Shown one piece after another: positions 1 through 9,200 of a stretch of 49,801 bases of DNA. The position numbers were made by a program, and so were the translations under genes. The notes beneath the pieces were generated by a model that made no database searches, was not told where the DNA came from, and saw only the letters and a program-made list of their open reading frames with translations. Numbering within the stretch: position 1 is the first letter of the stretch; each line of letters begins with the position of its first letter. The stretch is from NCBI GenBank assembly GCA_017501645.1, contig JAFVWN010000028.1, positions 1 through 49,801 on the forward strand, read 5' to 3'. Origin of the DNA: Clostridia bacterium (GTDB lineage Bacteria > Bacillota > Clostridia > Christensenellales > UBA1242).

Positions 1-31
1 AAGCAAGCAAGCAAGCAAGCAAGTGACCTAA
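1..31. repeat. (AAGC)n tetranucleotide tract at contig edge
   Basis: Five full AAGC units plus AAG occupy bases 1-23, followed by TGACCTAA. Read in frame 2 the tract encodes Ser-Lys-Gln-Ala repeats ending in Gln-Val-Thr and a stop at 29-31; the other frames also stop soon (24-26 in frame 3, about base 92 in frame 1). A terminator follows at once. The same tract lies at the other contig end (49789-49801). It is either the 3' tail of a small repeat-encoded ORF or a noncoding microsatellite; the contig was probably broken here because of the repeat. Confidence 0.85.
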
Positions 32-63
32 TTTGCTTTTTTTCTGACGTAAAAAAATACAAC

Positions 64-114
64 AAAAGGCATGAAAATACTAGGCGAGTAGCCTAGTGGT
101 TTCATGCCTTTTTT
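64..114 (+). terminator. Intrinsic terminator after the (AAGC)n tract
   Basis: A perfect 13-bp outer stem (64-76 with 100-112) encloses a second 6-bp stem CTAGGC/GCCTAG (80-85 with 91-96), followed by a T run from 109. It would end transcription of whatever contains the (AAGC)n tract. Confidence 0.85.
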
Positions 115-139
115 GTTTTATTTTATAAGGAATAAAAGT

Positions 140-330
140 TGACAATCTCCCCTTTTGGTTTGTCGTACCACCTTTCCTCGTCGCAACTCGCCCTCTTGTC
201 GGTTTTGCTAAAAGCAAAAGCACGACTTTTCAAGCGGTTGCTCCTCTCCCCACAAATGATTAAAATCCTTTGCGGGGACCCCAATACTTTCTGGGGGCAC
301 CGAGAATGGGGGGGGAGAAAATTAAAATAC
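140..330. repeat. MITE/REP-like intergenic repeat (long copy)
   Basis: This GC-rich stretch starts with ACAATCTCCCC and ends near GGGGGGAGAAAATT, so its ends are imperfect inverted repeats of each other. The left end matches the reverse complement of 41650-41695 (shared core ACAATCTCCCC, then TTGGT and ACCACCTTTCC), so at least two copies of one family are present. No convincing coding frame is seen; the small ORFs on both strands have atypical composition. It is best read as a non-autonomous intergenic element. Confidence 0.5.
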
Positions 331-335
331 AAGTT

Positions 336-520
336 CACTCTGTTGTTACATATAGTTGGCAGAGTGGTAGCAATTAGGGATGAATTTTAGAGATATAAAC
401 CATCAAACAAGGTTCACCATAGTATCTAGACGTTACGTGGTTGGTTCTTGTTTTGAGGGTTTTAGCCTAAAAGTCGCCCTAAGTGCGTGAGTGCTGATCG
501 CCGGTTCGGTAGAGAGGCGG
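336..520 (+). ncRNA. Possible structured 5' leader of the surface-protein gene
   Basis: Several hairpins sit in the 196 bases before the coding start: CACTCTG (336-342) pairs with CAGAGTG (360-366); AAACC(A)TCAAACAAG (about 397-411) pairs imperfectly with CTTGTTTTGAGGGTTT (about 447-463); AGTGC-GTGA-GTGCT (480-493) has a GNRA-type loop; CGCC (500-503) pairs with GGCG (516-519) just before the ribosome site. It is more GC-rich than its surroundings and is absent in front of the paralog at 40002. I could not match it to a known riboswitch class. Confidence 0.3.
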
Positions 521-531
521 AAGGAGTTAAA

Positions 532-1959
532 ATGAAGAAAAAATATAAGATAATATTGAGTATATTGTTGCCTATAATATGCATAACAAGTGTATGCTTA
601 TCTTTTCTTTTGCCAAAAACCAAGGCTGAAAAAGAAAATAATTTGCCTCAACAAATAATAGCCGAAGATACTGGGGCGAGCAGTGCTGGAAAAGACCAAA
701 AGGGCGGTGCAGTATATATTGAAAATGGTGCCTCATATGTAATGAGGGGCGGAACAATTGCTGGAATGGTGAAAACCTATGGAGGAGCAGTCTATATAGC
801 AAGTGGTTCAACCTTTACAATGGAAGCGGGAACAATAACCGGCTGCCAAGCAAAGTATGGTGGAGCAATCTACGTTGCAAGTGGAGGAACATGCAATATA
901 AATGGCGGAACAATAAGTGGAAACTTTACAGAGGTTGGCCCAGCAATCTATGTTGAAAATGGTGGAACATTAAACGTAAGTGAAGAAGCGGTTATAGAGA
1001 ACAACGAGTATGCAAAATATTTGGTGGTATCAAGTGATACAATAGTAGTAGGAAATCCAAGTGCAAACTTTAACTTACCATACATAGACTTTGGAACATA
1101 TCCGCAAACATATGCGGGAAGTGATATGAATACAACCTTAGAGAGTTGGTATAATAGTAATAGTCCAACAAGTGTAAACACATATGTAGTAAGGCAAAGA
1201 ACATGGGAAGCATATGAATATACTGACGGAAATGTATATGCACGAGGATTAAGTTTGCCATATAATACAAGTCATACATATTTAAATGGAGAAACAGTAA
1301 TAGCAAGCGGAAGTGCAGTGTGGTTCAAAGTAGAGCCAATAAGGTGGATAATTTTGAATTATGATGCATATACAGCAGGAACAGACAGTGAACTTGAAAT
1401 AATGAGTTATTTAGCATTAACAGGGGATATTCGCTTTAATGCAAGTAGTACAGATGCAGATGGAACAGCGGGGACAAGCGATGACCCAAACCAATGGGTA
1501 AACAGCGAACTTCGAACATGGCTCAATAGCACATTCTATACAAGTGCGTTCACAAGTGACGAGCAAGAAATAATATCTACAACGACAGTGGGAAATAATA
1601 TAACAGGAAATTATAGTTCAGCGACAAGCAACACGACAGGTGTTGCAACCGAAGATAAAGTATACTTATTATCATACTGGGATTACTATAATAGTGCTGG
1701 ATTATTTACAAACACTGCTACAAAAAGATTATGTAGCCCAACGGATTTTGCATTAGGTAACCATTGCTTTAAATATACAAATACGTCATATGTAACAGCA
1801 ACATATCCAAGTGGAGGAACCTGCTATTACTGGACTCGTTCGGCGGGCTCGTCGGCTTCTTATGTCTGCTATGTTGATATTTTGGGCGACCTCAACCGCA
1901 CAAATTATGTTACGAACTTCAATTTCGGCGTGCGTCCCGCGCTAAGACTTAGTATATAA
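532..1959 (+). CDS. Secreted surface protein, beta-helix repeats + DUF6273-like domain (copy A)
   Basis: 475 aa from the ATG at 532, chosen because AAGGAG (521-526) precedes it and the Sec signal peptide (basic start, hydrophobic core, ending near LPKTKA) begins there. The mature N-terminal part has about four repeats of roughly 23 residues built on GGAVYI..G..F.M..GTITG, typical of right-handed beta-helix surface proteins. The C-terminal two thirds resemble DUF6273: W-V-N-S-E-L-R-T-W-L-N, DKVYLLSYWD, YYWTRS and a final GVRPALRLSI. No LPxTG or lipobox is seen, so attachment to the cell is unknown. It is a close paralog of the gene at 40002-41459. The last 120 bases use codons (CGT, TCG, GCG, GGC) unlike the rest of this AT-rich gene, and 1865-1924 differs sharply from the paralog although flanked by identical DNA. 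Confidence 0.85.
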   Translation: MKKKYKIILSILLPIICITSVCLSFLLPKTKAEKENNLPQQIIAEDTGASSAGKDQKGGAVYIENGASYVMRGGTIAGMVKTYGGAVYIASGSTFTMEAGTITGCQAKYGGAIYVASGGTCNINGGTISGNFTEVGPAIYVENGGTLNVSEEAVIENNEYAKYLVVSSDTIVVGNPSANFNLPYIDFGTYPQTYAGSDMNTTLESWYNSNSPTSVNTYVVRQRTWEAYEYTDGNVYARGLSLPYNTSHTYLNGETVIASGSAVWFKVEPIRWIILNYDAYTAGTDSELEIMSYLALTGDIRFNASSTDADGTAGTSDDPNQWVNSELRTWLNSTFYTSAFTSDEQEIISTTTVGNNITGNYSSATSNTTGVATEDKVYLLSYWDYYNSAGLFTNTATKRLCSPTDFALGNHCFKYTNTSYVTATYPSGGTCYYWTRSAGSSASYVCYVDILGDLNRTNYVTNFNFGVRPALRLSI

Positions 1960-1960
1960 A

Positions 1961-1986
1961 AAATAGAGGGTGACCTCTATTTTTTT
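1961..1986 (+). terminator. Intrinsic terminator of surface protein A
   Basis: AAATAGAGG (1961-1969) pairs with CCTCTATTT (1974-1982) across a GTGA loop, followed by more T. It starts two bases after the stop codon. Confidence 0.85.
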
Positions 1987-1990
1987 ATAC

Positions 1991-2023
1991 AATGATGAAT
2001 GAAGAATGATAAATGATGAATTG
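1991..2023. repeat. 33-bp short intergenic repeat, copy 1
   Basis: The unit begins AATGATGAATGAAGAATG and ends AAATGATGAATTG. Four related copies lie at 41484-41516, 41567-41599, 41725-41753 and 41805-41842, all 3' of the paralogous surface gene. The repeat therefore tracks the 3' ends of the DUF6273 genes. Confidence 0.75.
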
Positions 2024-2076
2024 AGGATACGTGAGCGAGGCTCACGATAAACAAATTTTGGTACGTTGGAAAAACA

Positions 2077-2103
2077 AAAAAGACGGGATTTCCGTCTTTT
2101 TTT
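2077..2103. terminator. Bidirectional terminator between surface protein A and the zinc peptidase
   Basis: AAAAAGACGG (2077-2086) pairs with CCGTCTTTTT (2092-2101) with a 5-base loop. A and T runs on the two sides make it usable from both strands; the convergent minus-strand gene ends at 2114. Confidence 0.8.
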
Positions 2104-2113
2104 GTTGCTAAGT

Positions 2114-2842
2114 TTAATCTCTATCTTTGCCTAAAATTATGAGAATATAACCCAAAAATCTTAGGAAGTAAACCGCTGAGGTGAAGAGGGCTGCAAGATA
2201 TGTTTTTGCGGCTGCATCTAAAACTTTTTTTGCCATTGGCAACTCATTGTCATTTAGAATGTTGAGACTATCAAGATTTGCCATTGCTCTTCTTGATGCG
2301 TCATATTCTACTGGGACTGTTACTAAGTGGAAGATTGTTGATGAGCCGTAAAAAGCCACAGCAATCCAGATTATAATTTCACCAACGGCAGGTGTAACGA
2401 TACTGAGTACAGATAAAATTATGCCGACTATAAGCAAAGGAATAGATAGACTGCTACAAATATTGACAATAGGTACAAGAGCTGTTCTTGTTTTTACTGG
2501 TCTATAATTTTTTGCGTGTTGAAAAGCGTGTCCAACTTCGTGTGCGGCAACACCAATTGCTGCAACTGAAGTGCTGTCAAAAGTAGAATCTGAAAGGCTA
2601 AGAGTTTTTGTTTTTGGATTATAGTTGTCTGTTAAATGACCCTTTATTCTTTTGATGGTAACATCTGTTAATCCTTCTTTATCTAGCATTTCTCTTGCTA
2701 TTTGACTTGCAGTTTTTCCGCACGCACTTGCAACACCGCTAAAATTTTTAAAAGTGCTGTTAACTTGAGATTGTACAATAACTGAATAAATTAATACTGG
2801 CAAGAACAATATTCCTGCTATAAAATAAATATAATATCCCAT
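2114..2842 (-). CDS. YugP-type membrane zinc metallopeptidase
   Basis: 242 aa. The sequence has the zinc-peptidase motif HEVGH within AAHEVGHAFQH, an N-terminal membrane segment (YYIYFIAGILFLPVLIYSVIV) and two or three further hydrophobic segments after the motif, the layout of the YugP/Zn_peptidase_2 family (usually about 225-240 aa). Members are integral membrane proteases of unknown substrate. The gene is transcribed alone, convergent with surface protein A. It is divergent from addB with about 145 bases of AT-rich DNA between the two starts. Family assignment is confident; the cellular role is not established from sequence. Confidence 0.9.
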   Translation of the reverse strand: MGYYIYFIAGILFLPVLIYSVIVQSQVNSTFKNFSGVASACGKTASQIAREMLDKEGLTDVTIKRIKGHLTDNYNPKTKTLSLSDSTFDSTSVAAIGVAAHEVGHAFQHAKNYRPVKTRTALVPIVNICSSLSIPLLIVGIILSVLSIVTPAVGEIIIWIAVAFYGSSTIFHLVTVPVEYDASRRAMANLDSLNILNDNELPMAKKVLDAAAKTYLAALFTSAVYFLRFLGYILIILGKDRD

Positions 2843-2986
2843 TTTTGTCCCCTTATTTTATATATAATATTATTATTCAAGAAAAAAGTCAAATATATAA
2901 ATTATTATATAATTTTTATAATTTGAATTTCTTATTGATTTTATCATATGTTATTTGATAAAATTAATCTAATGAGGGCAAGAAAA

Positions 2987-4156
2987 ATGAAAATGGATTT
3001 TGTATTATCTACAACTACAGACTATGCAATGCAGAAAGCACTCCAAAAAGTTTTAGCTCAAGCTGAGCAGGATGTTTTTGGTTCATATATTGTTGTTGCA
3101 CCAGAGACAAAGACTTTAGAGGTTGAAAGATTTTTGCTTGAAAACAGTAAAACAAAAGCTTTTGCAAATATTTATATCTATAGTTTTAGTAGGCTTTTAA
3201 AAAGGGTTCAAATCAAGCCTGTTTTTCCGCTTTCAAAAGAAGCCGGTGTTATGATTGTAAGAAACTTAGTAATGGCTCTTAGTGGGGACCTTACTTGTTA
3301 CAAAAAAACAGCAGGCACTGTTGGTTTTGCTGAAAATATTTATGAAACTATTCAACAATTAAAATCTAGTGGTATTTCGCCAATAGAGCTTAGCGAGACT
3401 GCAAAAAAATGTCCTACTGCTTTAAAAATTAAACTTGAAGACATTGCTCTTATCTATGATGCGTATGAAAATTATCTTGGAGAAGAACTTGTTGACCCAT
3501 CAGATAAATTGTCAATGCTAGAAAGCCAACTTGAGGTTAGTGATAAAATTAAGAACTCACATATTTATGTTGTTGGGTTTGATTCACTCACAGCAAACGC
3601 TTGTAGCGTTATTAAGGGGTTTGTTAAGAATGCTTTGTCAGTAACTGTGTCGGCTTCGTTTATTCATAAAGACAAAAAGAATTCTCATATTGCAGACAAT
3701 GAGGTTTTTGAGCATCTTAAAGCAGTTGCTGAAAGTTTGCATATAAAATATGACCCTGAGTTTTATGAAAAACCACTTAGCGGAGATTTTAAACATATTG
3801 TAGAAAATTTATACTCATATCCTCTTAAAAAAGAGAAAACCCAAGGAAACTTAAAACTTATGGGCTTTCCTAATTTTGAAACAGAAGCTAAAAAGGTTGC
3901 GAGCCTTATTAAACAAGATATAATTTTAGGAAAGTGTAGATATAAAGACAATTGTGTTTATGTCGCAGATTCAGGGATTACAGATATTATTGCTTCTGCT
4001 TTTGATGAGTTTGAAATTCCTTATTTTGTAGCAGAACCATTTGAGTTTGAGAGCCACGAGCTTTTTGTGTTTATAAAGTTATTATTTGATGATAAGAAAA
4101 AATATGGAAGCAGAAGATGTTTTGAAGTTTGCAAGAAGTGGTCTTATTGGACTTGA
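2987..4156 (+). CDS. addB: AddB, N-terminal part (reading frame broken at about 4097)
   Basis: The frame is open from 2948, but the ATG at 2987 (MKMDF) has GAGGG eight bases upstream and matches where AddB proteins begin. This part covers the N-terminal helicase-like region of the ATP-dependent helicase/nuclease subunit B, which with AddA processes double-strand ends for RecA loading. The frame leaves the AddB reading at the A6 run 4097-4102, after FIKLLFDD; the family sequence continues in the next frame (RKNMEAEDVLKF). Joining needs a +1 shift, so an indel in the A run (real or from assembly) is the simplest reading. The usual N-terminal Walker A (GxxGSGKT) is missing: the corresponding residues read STTTDYAM. 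Confidence 0.75.
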   Translation: MKMDFVLSTTTDYAMQKALQKVLAQAEQDVFGSYIVVAPETKTLEVERFLLENSKTKAFANIYIYSFSRLLKRVQIKPVFPLSKEAGVMIVRNLVMALSGDLTCYKKTAGTVGFAENIYETIQQLKSSGISPIELSETAKKCPTALKIKLEDIALIYDAYENYLGEELVDPSDKLSMLESQLEVSDKIKNSHIYVVGFDSLTANACSVIKGFVKNALSVTVSASFIHKDKKNSHIADNEVFEHLKAVAESLHIKYDPEFYEKPLSGDFKHIVENLYSYPLKKEKTQGNLKLMGFPNFETEAKKVASLIKQDIILGKCRYKDNCVYVADSGITDIIASAFDEFEIPYFVAEPFEFESHELFVFIKLLFDDKKKYGSRRCFEVCKKWSYWT

Positions 4157-6293
4157 TTTTGATATGGTTGACGACTTTGAAAATTATGTTTTAAAGTACG
4201 GAATCAATCATAATAAATTTTTAAAGCCGTTTACTTTTGGGAATGGAGCAATGTCTTCTCAAAACGCAGAAAAGGTAAGGGAAGAGCTTTGTAATATTGT
4301 AAAAAAGTTCGCTGATGTTTATAATGAAACAATGACAATTGGCGAAATATCAACATCTGTTCTTGCTTTTTTAGAAGAATATGGTATGGAATTAAAGTTG
4401 AAAGTTCTTCAAGAAAAACAAGAACTTTTGGGTAAGCAAAGACATAGCTATGCAACAAAACAGGCTTATGGAAAGGCTGTTGAGGTTTTGTCTATGCTTT
4501 CTCAATTTTTAGGTGAGCAAAAAGCAAAACTTGAAGATTTTTATACTCTTTTAATAAGCGGTCTTGAATCTGCGGATATCTCTCTTTTACCGCTTAGTAT
4601 TGACCAAGTGCAAATTGTGGCATCTGCAGATGGTTTATACGATATTAAAAATCTTTATGTTGTTGGTGCAAGTGATGGTAATTTCCCAATAAGAGAGCAA
4701 GACCTTGGGTTGATTCAGGATGCAGAAATTGGAGCATTAGAAGGATTAAGCGAAAAGAAAATAGAGCCAACTATTAAAACAATTAATAGGAGAGAAAGGT
4801 TTAAGGTTTTTGAACTTTTATCTCTTGCAAAAGAAAAGTTAACAATAAGTTTTTCTGAGCATATCTCTGGTGGTGAAGAAGCAAAGATGACAGCTCTTAT
4901 GCAAAGTTTATCTGCATTATTTTTAGATAAAAATGGTGATGATTTTCCTATAAATAAATACTATAATGCTTTTGATGGTGAAGAAGTTGACAAGAACAAT
5001 CTTAAAGGGTTTGCAATAAGACTAGGAACAAAAAGGGTTGCTTTAAATTATCTTAGTGAATCGCTCTCAAAATATAGACAAGGTCTTAATTATGAGCAAG
5101 GCACTTACTTTGTTCACAGTTTATATAAAGCTCTTGAAGATGATTTTGATGAAGACACAAAGAAATGGTTTAATAATATTAATAAAGACCAAGAAAATCT
5201 TATAATATCTAATGCGAAAGATTTATTCTTTCCAAAGGGAACAACAAGCATTTCTCAAATAGAGAGATATTTTGCTTGTCCGTTTGAGCATTTTGCAACC
5301 TATGGATTGAAACTTAAAGAAAAAGAACTTGCAAGTATGCGAGCTTTGGATGTGGGTGATATTCTTCACGAGGTTGCAGAAAAATTTATTAATTTTACTA
5401 AAAATCACAAAGATATAAAAATAGAAACGGTTGCTTCGAATTTGTTAAAAAGCGTTTTATCAAAAGAAAAATATAGCGAAGAAGATAATAGAATACTTAT
5501 TAAGATTTTAGAGAGTGAGGCAGTAAGACTTTGCAAGAATCTTTATGCAGAGCTTGAAGTTTCTTCTTTTAAGCTACTTGCAACTGAAAAGTGGTTTGGA
5601 AAAAATGGAGAATATAAAGGTATTCTTCTTAATGATGAAAACAAAATCGAACTTGTGGGTAAAATTGACAGAATTGACCAAACTGACAAATACTATAGAC
5701 TTATTGACTATAAAACAGGAAAAATTGAGTCTAGTGCAGAAGATATTTATTACGGAAGAAAACTACAACTTGCGTTATATTTATCTGCGATAGATGAAAT
5801 CAAGAAAGAACCTGCAGGGGTTTTATATTTCCCTATAAGAAATGAATTTGCTGATGGAAAGGCAAAAGCTCAAGAAACATACAAGATGAAAGGGTTTATT
5901 TTGAATGACCCTAATGCTATTTTTTCTATGGACAACAGCATTTGTTATGATAATCCAAAAAGTAGGTTTGTTTTCCCTGTGCTAAATGCAGGTAAAGAAG
6001 CTGTGAAAAAAGGAGAAATCGCCTTTAGAAAAGATGATAGTCTTCTTACTTCTGGGCAAATGAAAAGTATGGCTTCTTATGCGGTGGCGGTTTCAACAAA
6101 GGCTGTTGAAGAAATGGTTGAAGGATATGTTGAAGCGTCTCCATATAAACATAGTGGAAAAATGACTTGCGACCATTGTGAGTTTAAAAATGTTTGTGGG
6201 ATTATGAGCAAAGATTATTCTTCTGTTCGTGAACCACTTTTAAGTAACGCAAAAGACTTTTATCAAGGAGAAAAAATATGGGACAAGAAGTAG
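4086..6293 (+). CDS. addB: AddB, C-terminal part with RecB-like nuclease and Fe-S cysteines
   Basis: This frame (first possible start TTG at 4086, ATG at 4104, neither with a good ribosome site) continues AddB after the frame break. The C-terminal nuclease domain has G-K-I-D-R-I-D and DYKTG (PD-(D/E)xK type) and the four cysteines that in AddB bind a 4Fe-4S cluster: one in RYFACPFEHF, then C-x2-C-x5-C in CDHCEFKNVC near the end. Together with the upstream part the gene would encode about 1100 aa, normal for AddB. It overlaps addA by 16 bases, so translation is probably coupled. Whether an active AddB is made depends on whether the frame break is real. Confidence 0.75.
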   Translation: MMIRKNMEAEDVLKFARSGLIGLDFDMVDDFENYVLKYGINHNKFLKPFTFGNGAMSSQNAEKVREELCNIVKKFADVYNETMTIGEISTSVLAFLEEYGMELKLKVLQEKQELLGKQRHSYATKQAYGKAVEVLSMLSQFLGEQKAKLEDFYTLLISGLESADISLLPLSIDQVQIVASADGLYDIKNLYVVGASDGNFPIREQDLGLIQDAEIGALEGLSEKKIEPTIKTINRRERFKVFELLSLAKEKLTISFSEHISGGEEAKMTALMQSLSALFLDKNGDDFPINKYYNAFDGEEVDKNNLKGFAIRLGTKRVALNYLSESLSKYRQGLNYEQGTYFVHSLYKALEDDFDEDTKKWFNNINKDQENLIISNAKDLFFPKGTTSISQIERYFACPFEHFATYGLKLKEKELASMRALDVGDILHEVAEKFINFTKNHKDIKIETVASNLLKSVLSKEKYSEEDNRILIKILESEAVRLCKNLYAELEVSSFKLLATEKWFGKNGEYKGILLNDENKIELVGKIDRIDQTDKYYRLIDYKTGKIESSAEDIYYGRKLQLALYLSAIDEIKKEPAGVLYFPIRNEFADGKAKAQETYKMKGFILNDPNAIFSMDNSICYDNPKSRFVFPVLNAGKEAVKKGEIAFRKDDSLLTSGQMKSMASYAVAVSTKAVEEMVEGYVEASPYKHSGKMTCDHCEFKNVCGIMSKDYSSVREPLLSNAKDFYQGEKIWDKK

Positions 6294-9200
6294 AATATAC
6301 ACCCGAACAGAGAAGTGTTATTGAGTTTACAGAAAACAACCTTCTTGTTTCTGCGGCTGCGGGAAGTGGTAAAACCACAGTAATGATTCAAAGAGTCTGC
6401 GAACTTATGACAAGAGAAAAAGAACCTGTTCCAATCTCTAAGTTTTTAATTATAAGTTTCACCAAAGCAAGTGCGAGTGATATGAAAAATAAGTTAATAA
6501 AAAAGCTTTCATCACTTGAGCCAACTCCTTATATACTTGAGCAAATTGATGACATTATGACCAGTGATGTTTCAAATTTGCATAGCTTTTGTGCAAGACT
6601 TTTAAAGTCATATTTCTATGAGGTTGGTCTAGACCCAACATTTGTTGTCCTTGACGAGCAAGAGGTGGAAGCTTTTAAAGAAAAAGCACTAAATAAACTT
6701 TTTGCTGATAAAACAGAAGCTGGTGATAAGGATTTTTATGAACTTGTAGATATTTTTTCTAAATCAAGAAAAGATACAGGGCTTAGAGAAGCAATATTGA
6801 AACTTTATAATTTTTTATGTTCAATTGTTGATAGAGATGGTTGGTATAAAAAATCAATAAAGGGATTGTTTGATGAAGATTTATCTAAAAATGTTGGTGC
6901 AAAAATCATAAATGGACATATGAAAGCTGAAAAGCTTAGATGTGAAAAACTCATTCAAGAAAAGATTGATGTGTGTGCAAAAGCTGGGCTTAAAGATTTG
7001 GTTGGTTATCTTCAATCTGTTGATAGTGTGTTTAAGCTTATAAGAATGGACAGTGGTTTTTTAGAGAATGCTAAAAGACTTAATGATAAACCAAGAATGC
7101 CAAATATTCCAAAGGCGACTGAAGGCAAAGAGTTTATGCAAGAGGAAGTCAAGGCTTTAAAAACTGAATTGATTAAAAGATTTGATGACTTGAAAAAATA
7201 TGCTTGTGCTGATGAAATAGAAGATATCATTCCTAATCTTAAGAAAACAAAAGAAAGGCTAGAGGCTTTATATAATTTAACTTTAGAGTTTGAAAAGAAT
7301 TTCAAAACATTAAAGAGAGAAAAGGGTGGACTTGATTTCAATGACCTTGAGCAATATTCTCTTTTGGTGTTAAAAAATCCAACAATACTTGAAGAGATTA
7401 AGAAAAAGTATGAATATGTTTTGGTTGACGAGTATCAAGATATTAATGATGTTCAAGAGACTATTTTGACATTACTTTCAAGAGAAAACAATCGCTTTAT
7501 GGTTGGAGATGTTAAGCAGAGTATTTATAGGTTTAGACTTTGCGACCCAGAAATCTTTTTGGAAAAGTATAATCTTTATGGAGAAGATGAAAGTAAGGGT
7601 AAACTCATTTTACTCAATGCAAACTTTAGAAGCAAAAGCGGTATTTTGGACTTTGTTAATGCAATATTTAATGTTGTTATGACTGAAGATTTTGGTGGAG
7701 TAGATTATGAAGGTGAAGCAAAACTTGTTGCAGGAAAAGAATCTCAAATAGATAATGAACAAAGGGTAGAACTACTTTTTGCGGACACTACAAAACTAAG
7801 TCAAAAGCAAGAGCAGGAAATATCTGTTTACAGTGTAAAAGAAGATAAAGAAAACGCTGTATCTCTTGAAAAGCAAGGACAAGCAGAAGGCTTAATGATT
7901 GCTGAAAAAATAGCAGACTTAATGGCTCACTATAAAATTAAAGATGCAGACACCGGAAAAATGAGAAAAATTAAGTTTGCAGACATAACAATCTTGACTC
8001 AATCAAGAACCGCTTTTTTGAATAAACTTACAGATGTATTAAGAGAAAAAGGCATTCCTGTAAGTACAGATATTGAGGGGGATTCTCTTGAAGATGAGTA
8101 TGTTTATGGAGTAAAGACATTTTTAGAGACGGTTGCTTGTTATAAAAGTGACTATAGCTTATTTTCTTGTATGTACTCAAAAACTTTTGATTTTACTGCT
8201 GACGAACTTGCTCAAATAAAAATTGCAGGAGCAGGAGAGGACTTTTTCTATAAAAATGTTGAGTTTGCCGTCAATAGTGGAAAACTTGGTGCAGAACTTC
8301 AAGAAAAACTAGAAAACTTTTTCAAAACATTAGCAGAGTTTAGAAATCAAGCAAGTTTCTTAACAGTAAAAGAAATAGCAAAAGAAATTGTAGAAAAACA
8401 AAAAGTTAGAATCAAAATGGGCTTTGAGCCGGATGCCGAAAGTCGAACCCAAAAACTTAACAGATTTATAGGCAGTCTTGGAGACCAAAATGTTTATGAA
8501 TATTTGAGTGATAAAGGTCTATCTTCTGTTAAGTGTGAGCCTGTTTATGCTGGCGGTGCTGTTAAGGTTATGACTATTCATAAGTCTAAAGGACTAGAAT
8601 TTGGTGTTGTGTTCCTTGTGGGTGTTACAAGAAAGTTTAATTTTCAATCAATGAGAACAGACCTTTTGATTTCTAAGGACCACGGTTTTGCAATTGACTA
8701 TTATGATAGGGTTCAAAGATATAAGTCTCCAACTATTGCAAAACAAGCAGTTAAGCTTAAAGAAACAAGAAAAATGCTAGAAGAGGAAGAGAGGCTTTTA
8801 TATGTTGCATTAACTAGAGCAACAGATTACTTATATATTGTTGGAAGTGGCGATTTTGAAGCAATAAAGACAACAATGCCAACTTCTCCAGTTTGTTTTA
8901 TGGATTTTATGGGGGCGTTATTTGTTGAACCAGATAAGTATCCTAAATTAACATACACAGTTAAAGTTGCGGATGCAATGGATTTGATTGATGCAGATGA
9001 AAAACCTCAATTAAAACAGGTTTTAATAAGTGATTATGACGATAAAGGTGTTTCACAAATTAATGAGGTTCTAGATTTTAAATACTCTTTTGAAGAAAGT
9101 ACAAAACTACCAGTAAAAACAACAGTTTCTTATCTCGCAGATGAAGAAACAGAAAAACAAGTTTTTGTATATATTGATGAAGAAGACAAGAGCAGTGCAG

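Noticed and set aside
139..390. Open frames on both strands (71-83 codons) in the first 400 bases
   Set aside because: No ribosome site on either strand, sequence matches a repeat family, and the amino-acid composition is not protein-like.
336..520. Assignment of the leader to c-di-GMP, TPP, SAM, FMN, cobalamin, THF or T-box classes
   Set aside because: The conserved cores I know for these classes could not be found.
1865..1924. Classic diversity-generating retroelement variable region
   Set aside because: No reverse transcriptase or template repeat is in the window, the two copies differ in length by one codon, and differences are not confined to adenines. Kept only as an alternative in the cassette finding.
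4097..4102. Programmed -1 frameshift of the dnaX type in addB
   Set aside because: The required shift is +1 (or -2), the run is only A6, and no stimulatory stem or internal ribosome-like sequence is obvious.
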